Part shown: in pieces, positions 39,801 through 52,100 of the stretch
Position numbering within the stretch: position 1 is the stretch's first letter
Layout of the letters: every line of letters starts with the position of its first letter
Assembly: GCA_948470475.1 (NCBI GenBank)
Contig: OX419347.1
Location: forward strand, 1,147,501 to 1,211,500
Origin: Galaxea fascicularis
Lineage: Eukaryota > Cnidaria > Anthozoa > Scleractinia > Euphylliidae
Length of the DNA: 64,000 nt
Reading direction: 5' to 3'
The notes under the pieces: model-generated
Seen by the model: only the letters and a program-made list of their open reading frames with translations
Told to the model about the DNA's origin: nothing
The model's database searches: none
Program-made: the position numbers and the translations under genes

Positions 39801-42800
39801 GATAAATTCATATTCACAAACAACAAAGCACTGTTTCAAATTCTACGGTCATATTACTGCAGATGCAACAGTTTGCTATATCCACTTAGGCCCCATCCAC
39901 ATGTATCTGGTTAATTTTGAAAATGGAGACTTTTTTGTCAGTTTTCACCTTCCATCCACACGTCACTGGTGTTTTTGGTCACCAAAAACATAGGTTTTCA
40001 AATATGTTCTCCCGACTGGATATTTTTGAGAATGCTGGCTTATCATATACATGTGGATGGGCGAAAATGGAACAGGGTTCTCAGTAGTTTTTTGGTTAGA
40101 TGGTACAGAAATACTTATATGCAGCTAAACTTCAGCCTGGAGGCACACAAAGGCAAATTTTATAGCCAGCACAGGCGGCTTCTTTCGTCTTGACAGGCGG
40201 CGGAATTCGCTGGTTGCCGGCTACTACTGAGAACCCTGTGGAGGCTTTTGAATATGATGACACCAGAGGGTGGTTGATGCTATATAGAGCGCATGTGAAC
40301 GCATGCTCTGTATGGAAGGCTAGTGTATTCAAATCGGGTGAATACAATTTGAATACGCTACGTGTGGACATAGATTTTTCAAATACAGAGACAAAAATCT
40401 CTGTTCAAAAATATCTGGAGACATGTGGACAGGGCCTTTCTTAGGCATGATGCATACACTGTCCAGAAAAAAATTACTCATTGTGAACGTATCAGATTTG
40501 AAAATTTGGTCGTAGTTATAAAAATTGTCTTAGTTTCCTGTGTAGGCGACTGTTTGCTAAGTATGTTGCATCCATGGATTGTGTTGACCAACAACTATTT
40601 TACTATGATCAAATGTTTGTCCATCCACTATGGCACGCAAAATGAGCACTGCTTGCAAGCTTTAATTACCAGACTCGCCTTGATGTCTCTGTTTTTTAGG
40701 TGAGGATTTTGTATGGGGAGTTGGAAGCCAACTTGCCAGATGCTTAAGTAAGTTTAACAATGCAGGTTGTATAAGCTGTCACTTGACAAACTTGGGCAAA
40801 AACTAGAAAATTTCACTACACACACTTCTACTCTTATAAAAGAAACGAACATTGTTCTTTTACTGTATCCTTTTGAACCCCCTCCCACCAGACAATGTTG
40901 AAACATTCCAGCAGTCAATAGACGCATCTGCTACTTTGCCACTGCTAAAAATCAACATTGTAATGAAGGGGGAAGGGGGGGGTGGGGAGGGGGGGGGTGA
41001 AGCGGCAATTGTCCCAAGACTTTTGTCCTGCATTGTAGTTGGCTTGGGAAATGGGGAATGTCTAGATCAATTGATGCATTTTTCTCTCCACAGAATGTGA
41101 TTTGTCCTGGCATCCCAAATGTGCTGCAGACTTATCAAAGATCCCTTGTGTAATTCACAAAAAAGCAGATGGACCAGAAGAAGATGATGATGATGATTAC
41201 ATTGCTTTTGTTACTGTAAGTACTGTTTTGAATGTCTGGCAAGAATACTTGTCACTGCAAGGCTCACCACTTCAGTCTGAACTTTTCAAAAGCACAATAA
41301 GGGTTAGGAAGTACCCCTTCTTAAAGTGAGCCTTGAAATTTGTTTAGTTGAACTTTAGAGCATCTGGAGTATACAAAGATTAGATGTGAGACTGACTTAA
41401 CATCTTTCAGATTACATTTCATCTACAGAACCTCAAGTTCTTCACATCAGAATACACTGGAACAAAAACAACTACCAATAATTCGGTTTTCATGAGCAAA
41501 GTTTTAGATAGAGACACAGTAGACTTGGTATGCCAAGCATCAGTGGCCATTCTTTGATCTGACTGATTCTTTGAACTGACTGATCTGACTGTTGTTCGTG
41601 GTTAATCTTACAGGATCCTGAGGAATGGCAAGTAGATGATGTTTTGGTTTGGCTTGCTGCCACTAATCACTATCTTTATGCTGATGTATTCAGAGATAAT
41701 GATATCACTGGAGAAAAGCTGCGGCAAATTTCTGACGTATCTCTTAGTCAGCTTAATATTTCTGACAGCACTCACAAACAGTCGCTTTTACTTGCCATTC
41801 AAGAACTTTTCACCGGACAATCAGAGACTGTAAGTATTTCATTAAGGTTTTTCACTTCCATCTTTTTAAAGTTAATGAATAGTAAATACCTGTACATGTA
41901 CGAAAATGGCAGTTTTAGTTAACAGTTAATTTTTTTATATTAACAGCGGAAAAATGATTTTTTTAGTGGACATCAGTTGGCCAAAAGTGGTAAGTTAAAA
42001 TCAAATTTACAAGCATGCTCCACTCAAGGTTTGAAAATTGTAACGTAAATTAATAAAGTGTGGATTGCATTCATGTCAGAAACTGGCAAGGATGATTGAG
42101 TGGTTTAGGGCACTGGATTTCAATGTGGTGACCTGGGTTCAAATCCTGCTCTGGCCACTAGCTGGTGTTGTTCTGGGTTCGTGCCTGGTTCAACTCCTCG
42201 GTCATCCTTGTAAATAGCCAACTGGTCTGCCTCCTGCCAGTTGGGTTTCTTAACTCTTTTGTTTTCATTTGTATTATTTGTTTCATTGTCCCTGAAAAGC
42301 CCCTCTAGGGTAGTGGTCAATTAAGTATTTATTATTGTTTAAAGTCTGCAAAATAATGCTCAATGGATTGTGGAGTGGGGATCTATTGACAGAAATAAGT
42401 GCTCAGCATTCAGTTTGCCATAAACATAGCATGAGCAATTTTGTTTACTGAGCCCACATAAAGATATCCCAATATGAGTGTTTTGACCCCTGTTGCCCTC
42501 ACCAGGGCAGCTACTTGATGAAAGACACATCTCTCCTGAAAAGCTAGGGACAAACTTCATATGTTCCTAACCATTTGCAGACTGACACTTGTCATTTTGC
42601 CTTGTTGACTAATACTTTCCCTTGTAACAGTTCTGTATGCAAATATTTTTTCTTTCAAATTCTGGCTTTTATCTGTCCCATGCAGCTGTTTAATAGTTAG
42701 AAAGGTTTTTTACATTCTAGGTTCAAAAGGTGGCCATTTCTTTAAAGAAAAGAACTTCCAAACACTGCAGTGGTGTGACAAATGTGGCAAGTGTTTATGG

Positions 42801-45800
42801 GGATTGTACCGACAGGGTGTACAGTGCTCTGAGTGTGGCTTTCAGTGTCACAGAAAGTGTATGTTTGACAACATTGTTGTGTGTCCAAGAAGGAGGCTTC
42901 GAAAAAGAAGAGAGAGTGATGCGGAAGGTAAGAAAACAATACAGTCATGCAGTTTTCTTTTCTGGGCACTGGAAATAACATTTTAAGCATCCACTTACGT
43001 GTACCTTGTTCATTTGGTCATGAATTATTTACCTTAGGGCATACAATGTAGTAAGGCTCATTAACTCATTTCAAGGGTAATCAGGGTACTCAATTTTTAA
43101 GGTGTTGAGTAATTGACAGTTAAGTGACCCTTGTGATTTTCTTTGATTTGTTTGTTTCTACAGTTCCAGTATTTGGAGCTGAGCTTGGAACACAATTTCG
43201 TCCATCCCACAAACCAGCACCAACAATAGTGATGAAGTGTGTCCAAGCCATAGAAAAAGGAGGTTTAAACACCCTGGGTATCCATAGCATTATTCCATCT
43301 GGAAGTGAAAAGAATTCGCTTAGAACTGCATTAAATCAAAGTAAGTTGTTGTTTACTGATCTATTTAACCTCTAAAGCCCCAACAGTGACCAGCATCTAT
43401 TTTCTCTTAGCAATGCGTGATCAAACCCCTAAGTCATTAAAAGTAGTGGTGGGAATCGGTTGAGATTTCACGATTGATCATCAGAAATAATGGGATTGTC
43501 CCAACCAATCAATCATCGATTATAATTGAAAAAATCTGCCAATCAGCATTCCATGTATTTTTCAGTGATCAAGAAGAATGAAGTGCTTTGATAAAACCAA
43601 TTTCTCATAACTATTAACGTGTAATAATTTATATTGAGAAAGTGAGAAAGATCTACTTGCTATTGTTACGGTTTCAAGAGTGAAGTGACAATTCAAAGTG
43701 TGGATATCAAGTTTTCCTTGCTAACTCTTTACTTCATGTGTTACTTATACTTCAGGAGCCTTTAATGTCATCTTCCGGATGTCAGAACTGTTTTTTTAGA
43801 AATAGTTTGTTACTTTTGAGCAAACCAAAAAATCAATAGCCATCATAAAACCAGGAAGATGTATTTTCCTGGACCCTTTCATTTACTATTGTAGTCGGAG
43901 GAGTGTGAAAAACTGTACAAAGAAGAAGACCATTATTATTTTTGTGAGCAGTTAGGAAAGTTGTCACAACAGGTGTTGTTGAGGAGATGAGGGCTGTGTT
44001 CTAGCAGTGTCCAGTCACCCTTGGCGACTTACTTTTGCCTTTTGGTGACCAGGAAAAATTGTTTTTCTCACCAAATGTATATGCTGGGTGCCTTGGATTT
44101 CAAGGGTTAGAGATTTTGGCACCCAATTCCTTTTCTTAGAGCACAGCCTTGTGAGACCCTGCTCTGTTTAAGACTACAGTCTCTTATCACAAAGTCTGAT
44201 TTCCAAAGATGGGTTATAAGAGAAAGGAGCTGAAGAAGGTTTCAAGACAGCAGCTTTTGATGTAGCTTTATGTTTTTGGATGGCTTTGGCATTGCCTGTT
44301 GAGGTAAAATTAATGCAGGGAAATGTAAAAGGAAGGTGGAACTTCACTCTTCCCTGTTCTGTGATTATCGTTTGATTCTCAAGGTGAATTTAACGTAAAG
44401 CATTATAAATTCCTTAAAGTGGCAGCAATATTATTAACTTTTGAGCAGCACTATGAAAGGAAGTTCTTGAAATGTGTTTGTTAACTTCCAGATGCTAAGA
44501 ATGTAAACATGGATGACGAGGAATGGAGAAATCCCCACTGTGCTTCTGCAGTTCTAAAGATGTATTTAAATGAGCTTCCTAGCTGTGTGTGTACTGAAGA
44601 AAAATATCTTTCCTTTGTCAAAATGTTCAAAGGTAAACAAAAAAGTATTTCTCTAAAATAATGCAATTTAATGTAACTGCTGCACTGGTGGTTCAAACAA
44701 AGGCCATCTGGAATGGATATTTGTTTCATTTGGATATACTGTTCAACAGTGCCATAGACTTGCATCCAAACATTGAAAGGGAATTGAAATGTTTGAGGAA
44801 ACATGTAATCAATCAATCAATCAATCAATCAATCAGTCAGTCAATCAGCTAGGAGAATGTAACAATGCAATGAACCAACATGCTATCCAGTTGAGGGGGG
44901 GTACATCCTTTGAAGGGAGGGATGGGTGGGAGGGGAAGGTGGAGTAGATTACTCTAAAGGTGGATTTCCACTGTCGTGTTACTAATTTGTATGTGTGTAC
45001 GGACGCAAACTTTAACTGGCATCATAAATAAAATAGAAACAATGTATGGAAAGTCGTGCGTGAATGTAAAAGTTGAGCGAGGTTCAACTTTTAAGTTTAC
45101 GCGCAAGCTTTGATACTTCGTTATTTGCGCACGTAATGTCAGTTGAAGTGTACGTCTGTATGCACATAAAAATTATGCAACAGTGGAAATCCACCTTTCG
45201 CCACATTATTACCCTGTGATGAACTAGCATTTCATCCAGGAGAGTAGCAATGCTTGTGACCATTTTACGCTGGGTATTCTGCAAGTGACTAGCTTTCCAG
45301 TCAGGAGAAGTAGGCATACTTCACTGTGAAGGCCATGTTAGGTCTCCACTTTTGTAGGTCAGCCACCAGTAAGGGATGTGTGACTTAGTAAGATTGTTTT
45401 GTGGATTCATGTTCTTTAATTCTGTGAATCAAATAATTCTTGGTTTGATTCTGTTCAAGAGTCAAGTACACAGTCTGTTGTTGGGACAATGAATGAATTA
45501 GTTGAATCTCTACCAGCAGAAAACAAGTCACTCCTTTTGTATATACTGGAACATTTATACAGGTCAGAAGAATTAATGTAACATTTAATACAGTACAAGT
45601 GAAATTTTACTTGTGGACACCTCCCATATGATTGTCCCGATGATTTCCCCACTGAAGCTACACATGCATCTCTGAATAGACACCTTGTTTAACCAGACAC
45701 TAATTCTCAGTTCCCTTGGGTGTGCACTGACAGTTCATGACTGTACAGTATGTTTGGCTATAATCATGAACACTGTAAGTGCTTGATTCTGTTAAAGTGG

Positions 45801-48800
45801 TGGCAGCACTTGATATTACAGCACAAAAAGAATTTTCTAATTTATGTCAATATTCAACTTAGCTATTGTTTCCTTTTTAGGGTCAGTCAGAATGTTGACT
45901 GGAATGATATGTCCACCAGAAAATTAGCCGCCTTGTTTGCCCCTCTGCTGTTACGACCGTGTCAACAACATGTCACGTAAGTTAAATGAACCTCAAGTCC
46001 ACAGCCTCAGTAATTTGCTATTTAGGAGTACAGCTGATGTTGCTATTATTTGTCTTACCAAGGTTGTTGGTTACAAACCATGAAGTAACAGCCAACATCG
46101 TAGAACTTCTTATAACAACTGGACAGTGGCATAGACCGCCAGGTAAAACTACGATTACAGTAAACACCTGCGTATAAGAGCCTAGAATTTTTGGGTTCAG
46201 GCTGAATGGGTTCTTATATTTTGGGGTAGTTTTTCCGAACTCAGGCTGATTAGGTTCTTAGTAGGTTCTTATTTGTAGGAGTTGTCATAGTGATACCATT
46301 CAGAGAACTACTGTAGTACTAGTATGTCATAATGGTTGAACATTTGTATTTTAAACAGCAAAAATGCCAAGCCTTATTTTTTAAACAATAATAAATTCAG
46401 TATCATTTTATACAGTATTCTATACTCTTTATTTATAAGATTTTCAATTAAACAAAGAATTTTCATGGTGTTTCTCAGAAATTTCACAATTTCTATCAAT
46501 TAAATTGTATAAGAACTTATTGTTCTTTGCCAGCCTAAATAGGTTCTTTATATTTGGGTACTAAAATGCCCAATTTCAGCCTGTAGGTTCTTAAATCACT
46601 AGGTTCTTATACGCGGGTGTTTACTGTACAGACTTTCTAGTTGCGTATGTGATGGAGAAATATATTTCAAGTTTGCCTCGTTTTGGCCTATTGTGAGGCC
46701 TTACTGGGGTCTTTGTCATTATTTCTACAAATTGATGAGGTAAAAATCATTGAATGGCTGCATGCACCTAATTATAATTTCACTGATTTGTATCTGGCAG
46801 TACCTCCAAGAAAAAATAGGCGATCTGAAGTGGTAGAGACACCAGCTGAGTCGACCGAGAGGCTGGAAGACTGTCCTTGGTACTGGGGAGAAATAAACAA
46901 GTGAGTGAATGGTTGATTCTCACTTCAGAGAGACCCTGGGGATGAGTTTTGAGCTGGGTGCCCAGGCAACGAAGAGAACTCGCTGGCAATTTCTCTTCTT
47001 TGCAATTTATCCAATATTTTCTTTTTTACATACGTGTTCTTTTATTTTGGTAACAAATTATTTCGAGATTTCAAGGATTTCATGGCCCTGTATTTTGTGG
47101 AACTTGGAGAATTTAATGGATATTTGTCACCAGTCTTAACAACATTACTTTGAAAAGCTGAAAGACATATTTAATCATCAGTTAACCAAAATAATAAATA
47201 CGACACTTTGACTAGGGCTACTTCATTCGCGACCTCAAATTTGCTTAAAACACGAAAGTTTGTAAAACATCCTCTCTCCGTGGATACAATTGCGCTGAGA
47301 CGGAAAGCTAAGTTATGCGGCGTTGACTACCACCAGGGGAGGTGGGAGGGCGAAACTTAGACGTCACTTCCACCAAAAAAGTGGTGGAACAGAGAATTAA
47401 CTCTGAAGTGTAAATTAAAGTGCTAAGATAAACCCATGAAAAATCCAAAACCTCCACCAAAATCCGCGGTCGAACTGGCCACGAGGTGAATGAAACCGCG
47501 ATATTCAAGGCGAAGATTCCGATGCGTCATGCCACCAGCGCGCAGGCGCAACACGATGGAATTTCAAGAACTCTATCCTTTCCCGCGCGATGGGCTAATT
47601 ATGTATTGGGTGAGAATAGCTGCGAATCTTTTCTTTCCTATAATGAGGTGTCAACTTTGTGTTAGTCGTGGAAACCCTTTCAATGGATCTTAAACCCTAA
47701 ATTTCCGCGCGTTTTAAACAGAAATTGACAACAGCAACAAATACGTTCCTAACATTGTTGACGCATCAAGAAACGCTGTCTACAAGTCGATGCAAAAAGA
47801 ATTGCTGTAAAGACGTAGAATCTTCCGCTAGATCGAACTAAAACAGCGTGTTACTTGTATCTACTGATCGCAATTTCCGCATTTTGGCCGTAAATGATAA
47901 GCAACCTGGATCTGTTGATTTGTTTTGTTTTCTTCAGAGAAACAGTCAGCGAGAGGTTAAAAGATCAACCCGATGGAACTTTTATTGTTCGTGATTCTCG
48001 ACGATTTCCTGGCGAGTACACCTTGACGTTAAGGTATGTTGTAGCTCTGATTAACAACTTTTTCCTCCTGTCATGCCCAAATTATTCACCATAAAGTCAA
48101 GTTTGCCGAAGTTAAGGTTCCCAAAAGAAGTGTTCAATTTTAATGCTGCTTGCTAGGCAATGGTGGAATTGCTGACTGTCTGAAAGTGAGAAGCCGGTGA
48201 ATGTAATTAGCTCAATTGTCACTGAAGTACGAGAGAGTAGCGAAAGCAACCTACTGAACTTGTTCAGATTCATCTGACAGATTAATTGATATTCAGGAGA
48301 TAATTATGCCTTACGTTTTCTCGCTTGTCGAGATTTAACTACTTCAGGTTGGCCTACACACATTGCGAGAGGCAGAGATTAATTGTAACCGTAGTTTCTC
48401 ACAATTTTATGTCAACCAAGCCTTGTTTATGCATTCTTGACTTTAAACGTGGAATATCCGGGCGGAAATTTTGATCACATAATCAAAGGATCTGATAAGC
48501 TTCTTTTCAACTTCCACGCCACTCGTTACTTTTTTAAGGATACGAACTATATCTCAAGTTTTGTTTCTTATGGGGTCGATCATCGCTTGCCCTAGTTCGT
48601 ACATGTGTTTTCAGTTGGTCTCCGATATGTTTGGATGGCGAGAATCGTTAAATCATTTGTAGCTGTAATAAGTCTTGGTTAGCGATGTCTACGTTCCTCT
48701 TTGAAATTGTCTCCATAACCCACGAGACTCGTGTAACTCTAGTTACATGATCAGACCTCGAAGGTCATCGGTCGATAACCATCGTCCGATTTGATATCCG

Positions 48801-49097
48801 TCAACAGATGTTTTCGATGAGGAAAAAACATAGAAATGTCTTGTTAAGGTGTTTACCTTCTTATTAAAAAAAAAAAAAAACACGGTAAAATTCACGGAGT
48901 CGACAAGCCAGCGCGTGCATATATTCACTGTTATTCAAACAAACGAACAGGGAACCGGCGACCGACCGGTTAGCTCAGTTGGTAGAGCACCGGACTGCCG
49001 TCGCGGGTTCAAACCTCGGCCGGACCAGCACTCAGTGTCTTTAAATAACTGAGAGGAACGTGCTGCCTTTGTAATGACACCTGCAAATGGTTAGACG

Positions 49098-49142
<45 letters not shown>

Positions 49143-52100
49143 CTGCATCTTCAGTGTTACATGGTTAGCAGGGGACGTTAAAGAACCCACGCACTTATCG
49201 AAAAGAGTAGGGCATGGAGTTCTCGGTGTTGTGGTCAGGCCTTGTTTAAGTGTTCTGTATTTCATGGGTTAGTGCTTTAATAAGGGCTGCATAGTCTGTC
49301 TGCGCCTTTCTTCCTCTTGGACTGATCTGTCCAGAAAATGCTTAAAGTTAAAGTGAATCTGAGAATTTGGCCAAAAATAAAATCCATCTGAGGTGTTCAA
49401 GGCTGCTTATTCGACAGTGACGTGCATCGTGACGCAAGCAACTCTGGTTTTGCGTCAAAAAAACAGGCTGGCACTCATTTCCATCTCTCAAACTGACATT
49501 TTGAGCCCACGGTGGAGTGAACAACCATACAAACCATGTTGTAACTGCCCAGCGGTATATCTTCAAAGTCATTTTGAGAGATGGAAACGAGTGCTTGCCA
49601 AAAAAACACAACAAGCATTTGGTAACACGCCGGAGAGATAAAGAACACGAACCTGAACAAGCGCTTTCTGTATTTTATACTAGTTGGCTCTATAATGACT
49701 ATTAGCTTGTTAAACACAAAATCTTAGAATGAGCGCGATGCGAAATTTCGAGATCGCTGATATCAAGTAGCTAACGAAGGCTTTAAGTGAACAGTTTCTT
49801 CGAAATTTGTGAAGAATGCCTGTCATTCTTTTCCGTTTTTCGCCACCACTTCAGTCTACACTTGATTATAGATAATGATCACTGCAGGAAACAAGTCTTA
49901 ATTTTGGAATGTTGTTGGGGTTCTAAATACTTTAGAGCAGTGTAATACAACAAAAAAATAGAGCCGCAAACTTAAATGAAACTAATTTTAAATTCTTTCA
50001 CTCTTGCGTGTTGGTGATCTTTAATGTCACTGATAAAGACGCGATTGGTTTGGATGTTTTTCATATTCATGGTTGAGGTAGCAGCGTAGTGCGTCTGCCG
50101 TCAAATAACTTTCGGCTTCTTAAATCTCACTTAAAATGTCTTCAAGCCTTCAAGCCCTGCGCTAGTGTTCAGCGTGTCACCTCTCTTCACAGTATCAACA
50201 GTTGATCAAGTATAAGGGTTCTGAGAATAGGGAAAGTGATCAGCAAGCATGAGATTTCGTGTTAGTGATGCATATTCTCTCAACCATTGCCATGAAAAAT
50301 GTGGTTCGGTCGGATTGTGTTAACCTCAAAGGTATGCTGCGTAATTTCTTCGTTAAAGCTCAACGATTGATGGAATTTCTTTTCATTTCAGGAAAGGTGG
50401 CTTGAACAAACTTATACGTATCTTACACAAGGACGGTCATTATGGATTTTCTGAGCCTTTGACCTTCTCGTCTGTTGTTGACCTCATAAACTACTACAAG
50501 ACCAGGTCACTGGCATCGTACAATCCGAAACTGGATGTGAAACTAGAAACTCCTCTGCGCAAATATGAACAGGTGCGTACATCATCGCGAAACATTTTTT
50601 GTTGAGGAGCAGGGTTGACACAGTGGTGTGAGCGCTCGCCTTCCACCAGTGTGTCTCGGGTTCGTTTCCCGCACTGGACGTCATACGTGGCCGCGTTTGT
50701 TGGTTCTCTACTCTGCTCGGAGAGGTTTTTCTCTAGGTACTCCCGTTTTACCCTCTCCCCCAAAAACCAACAGTTTATTTGATTTGGCCGGTCTCCCCAA
50801 TTGGTAGAGCATCTGTGCTCGGCTGAAAGGTTTGAGACTTTAATTAAGTGCATGATTACTATTACCGTCACATATCTCAAAGTTGTCATTTTTATCAAGT
50901 GAACCTTCTTCTCTATTGTTATTATTATTATTATTATTATTATCCGCAAATTTATTTTTATGACTTGATTATGCATTTATTTATTCATTCACTCGTTTAT
51001 TTATGTGTTTGTTTATCTATATACTTATAACTTCTATTACTTGGTTACTCGATGATGTATTTATTTCCGATGCGGTTAAGGATGTTCAACGCGTGACACT
51101 GTTTCCACGTGCAAAGTTCAAGGTCTTAAATTCTAGAAATAAATTCGTAACACAAACTTTTCGTTGCAAAGAGGAAGTCAAATGAGAAGTGTTTGTTTTT
51201 CAGGAGGATGATGAGGACGGGGGTTATGGAGAGGACACACGCATCTATTTAGAAAAACTTGAAGCGGTGCACAAGGAGTTCATGCAGAAATCTGAGGATT
51301 ACGAGCAGATTCACAAAGAGTATGTCCAGTCTGAACAGGTCTGTGACTCAACCATTGCTTTGTTTTGATATTCTGGTCTCAGCAAACCAACAACTGTTGC
51401 TTGGTTATACTCCTACAAAACCCCCAGTGTTGATATATCATACGGCCTTCATTATGGCGGCGAAAACGCGATTGCCCTCGAAATGACAACAGAAAACATA
51501 TCGTGACCCCAAAGTTACACTCATCGTAAATCGTTGCTTATACCAGAAATCAGTTCTTTTGTTCACCAATTTCGTCTTTTTGTAACTATTTCAAATAAGA
51601 CTAGAAAATAAAAGAATCGGTCGGCGCGATAGACGAATTTAGGAACAATCGAAACACGAAGGAATTGATAATAAGACAGATACACGAACGAAGGAATGAG
51701 TGGATGGGGGAATGACAGAAAAAAGAACGAACGAACGAACGAAATAGCAAAGGAACGACGACCTTTGTAAAGGTGGAAGGGGTGAGCGACAGAAGAAACG
51801 AACCAATAAACCAAGGAACAGACGAAACGAGTACCAATGCCCCTATGAAAGAACGACCAGACAACCAAGCTGATTTTGGACAACGAACATAACACGGCTA
51901 TACGAAAGAGTGAACTGGTGGTTAACGAGATATTAAAAAAAAATGAATAAGTGATGAATTAATGAACAAGTGAGAAGATGGATTCGCGTTTGAAATATGT
52001 TTTTTTTTCCATAGGAAATTACCGACTACCACGAAGAACTTGATGCTCACCGAGAAATCGTGAAAATGATTGACGAGCAGATCATACTTCACGAGAAAAC

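Noticed and set aside
40190..40703. ORFs of 84 and 92 aa in PIK3R intron 2
   Set aside because: Mostly inside a terminal-inverted-repeat element, with no domain and no splice-compatible frame.
48971..49015. tRNA gene suggested by A and B boxes
   Set aside because: Acceptor and T-stem pairing are poor and a long SINE body follows directly; it is a tRNA-derived SINE head.
51600..51900. Minus-strand ORFs of 87-110 aa rich in Phe/Ser/Val
   Set aside because: Antisense of degenerate GAAC-type tetranucleotide repeats in a PIK3R intron.
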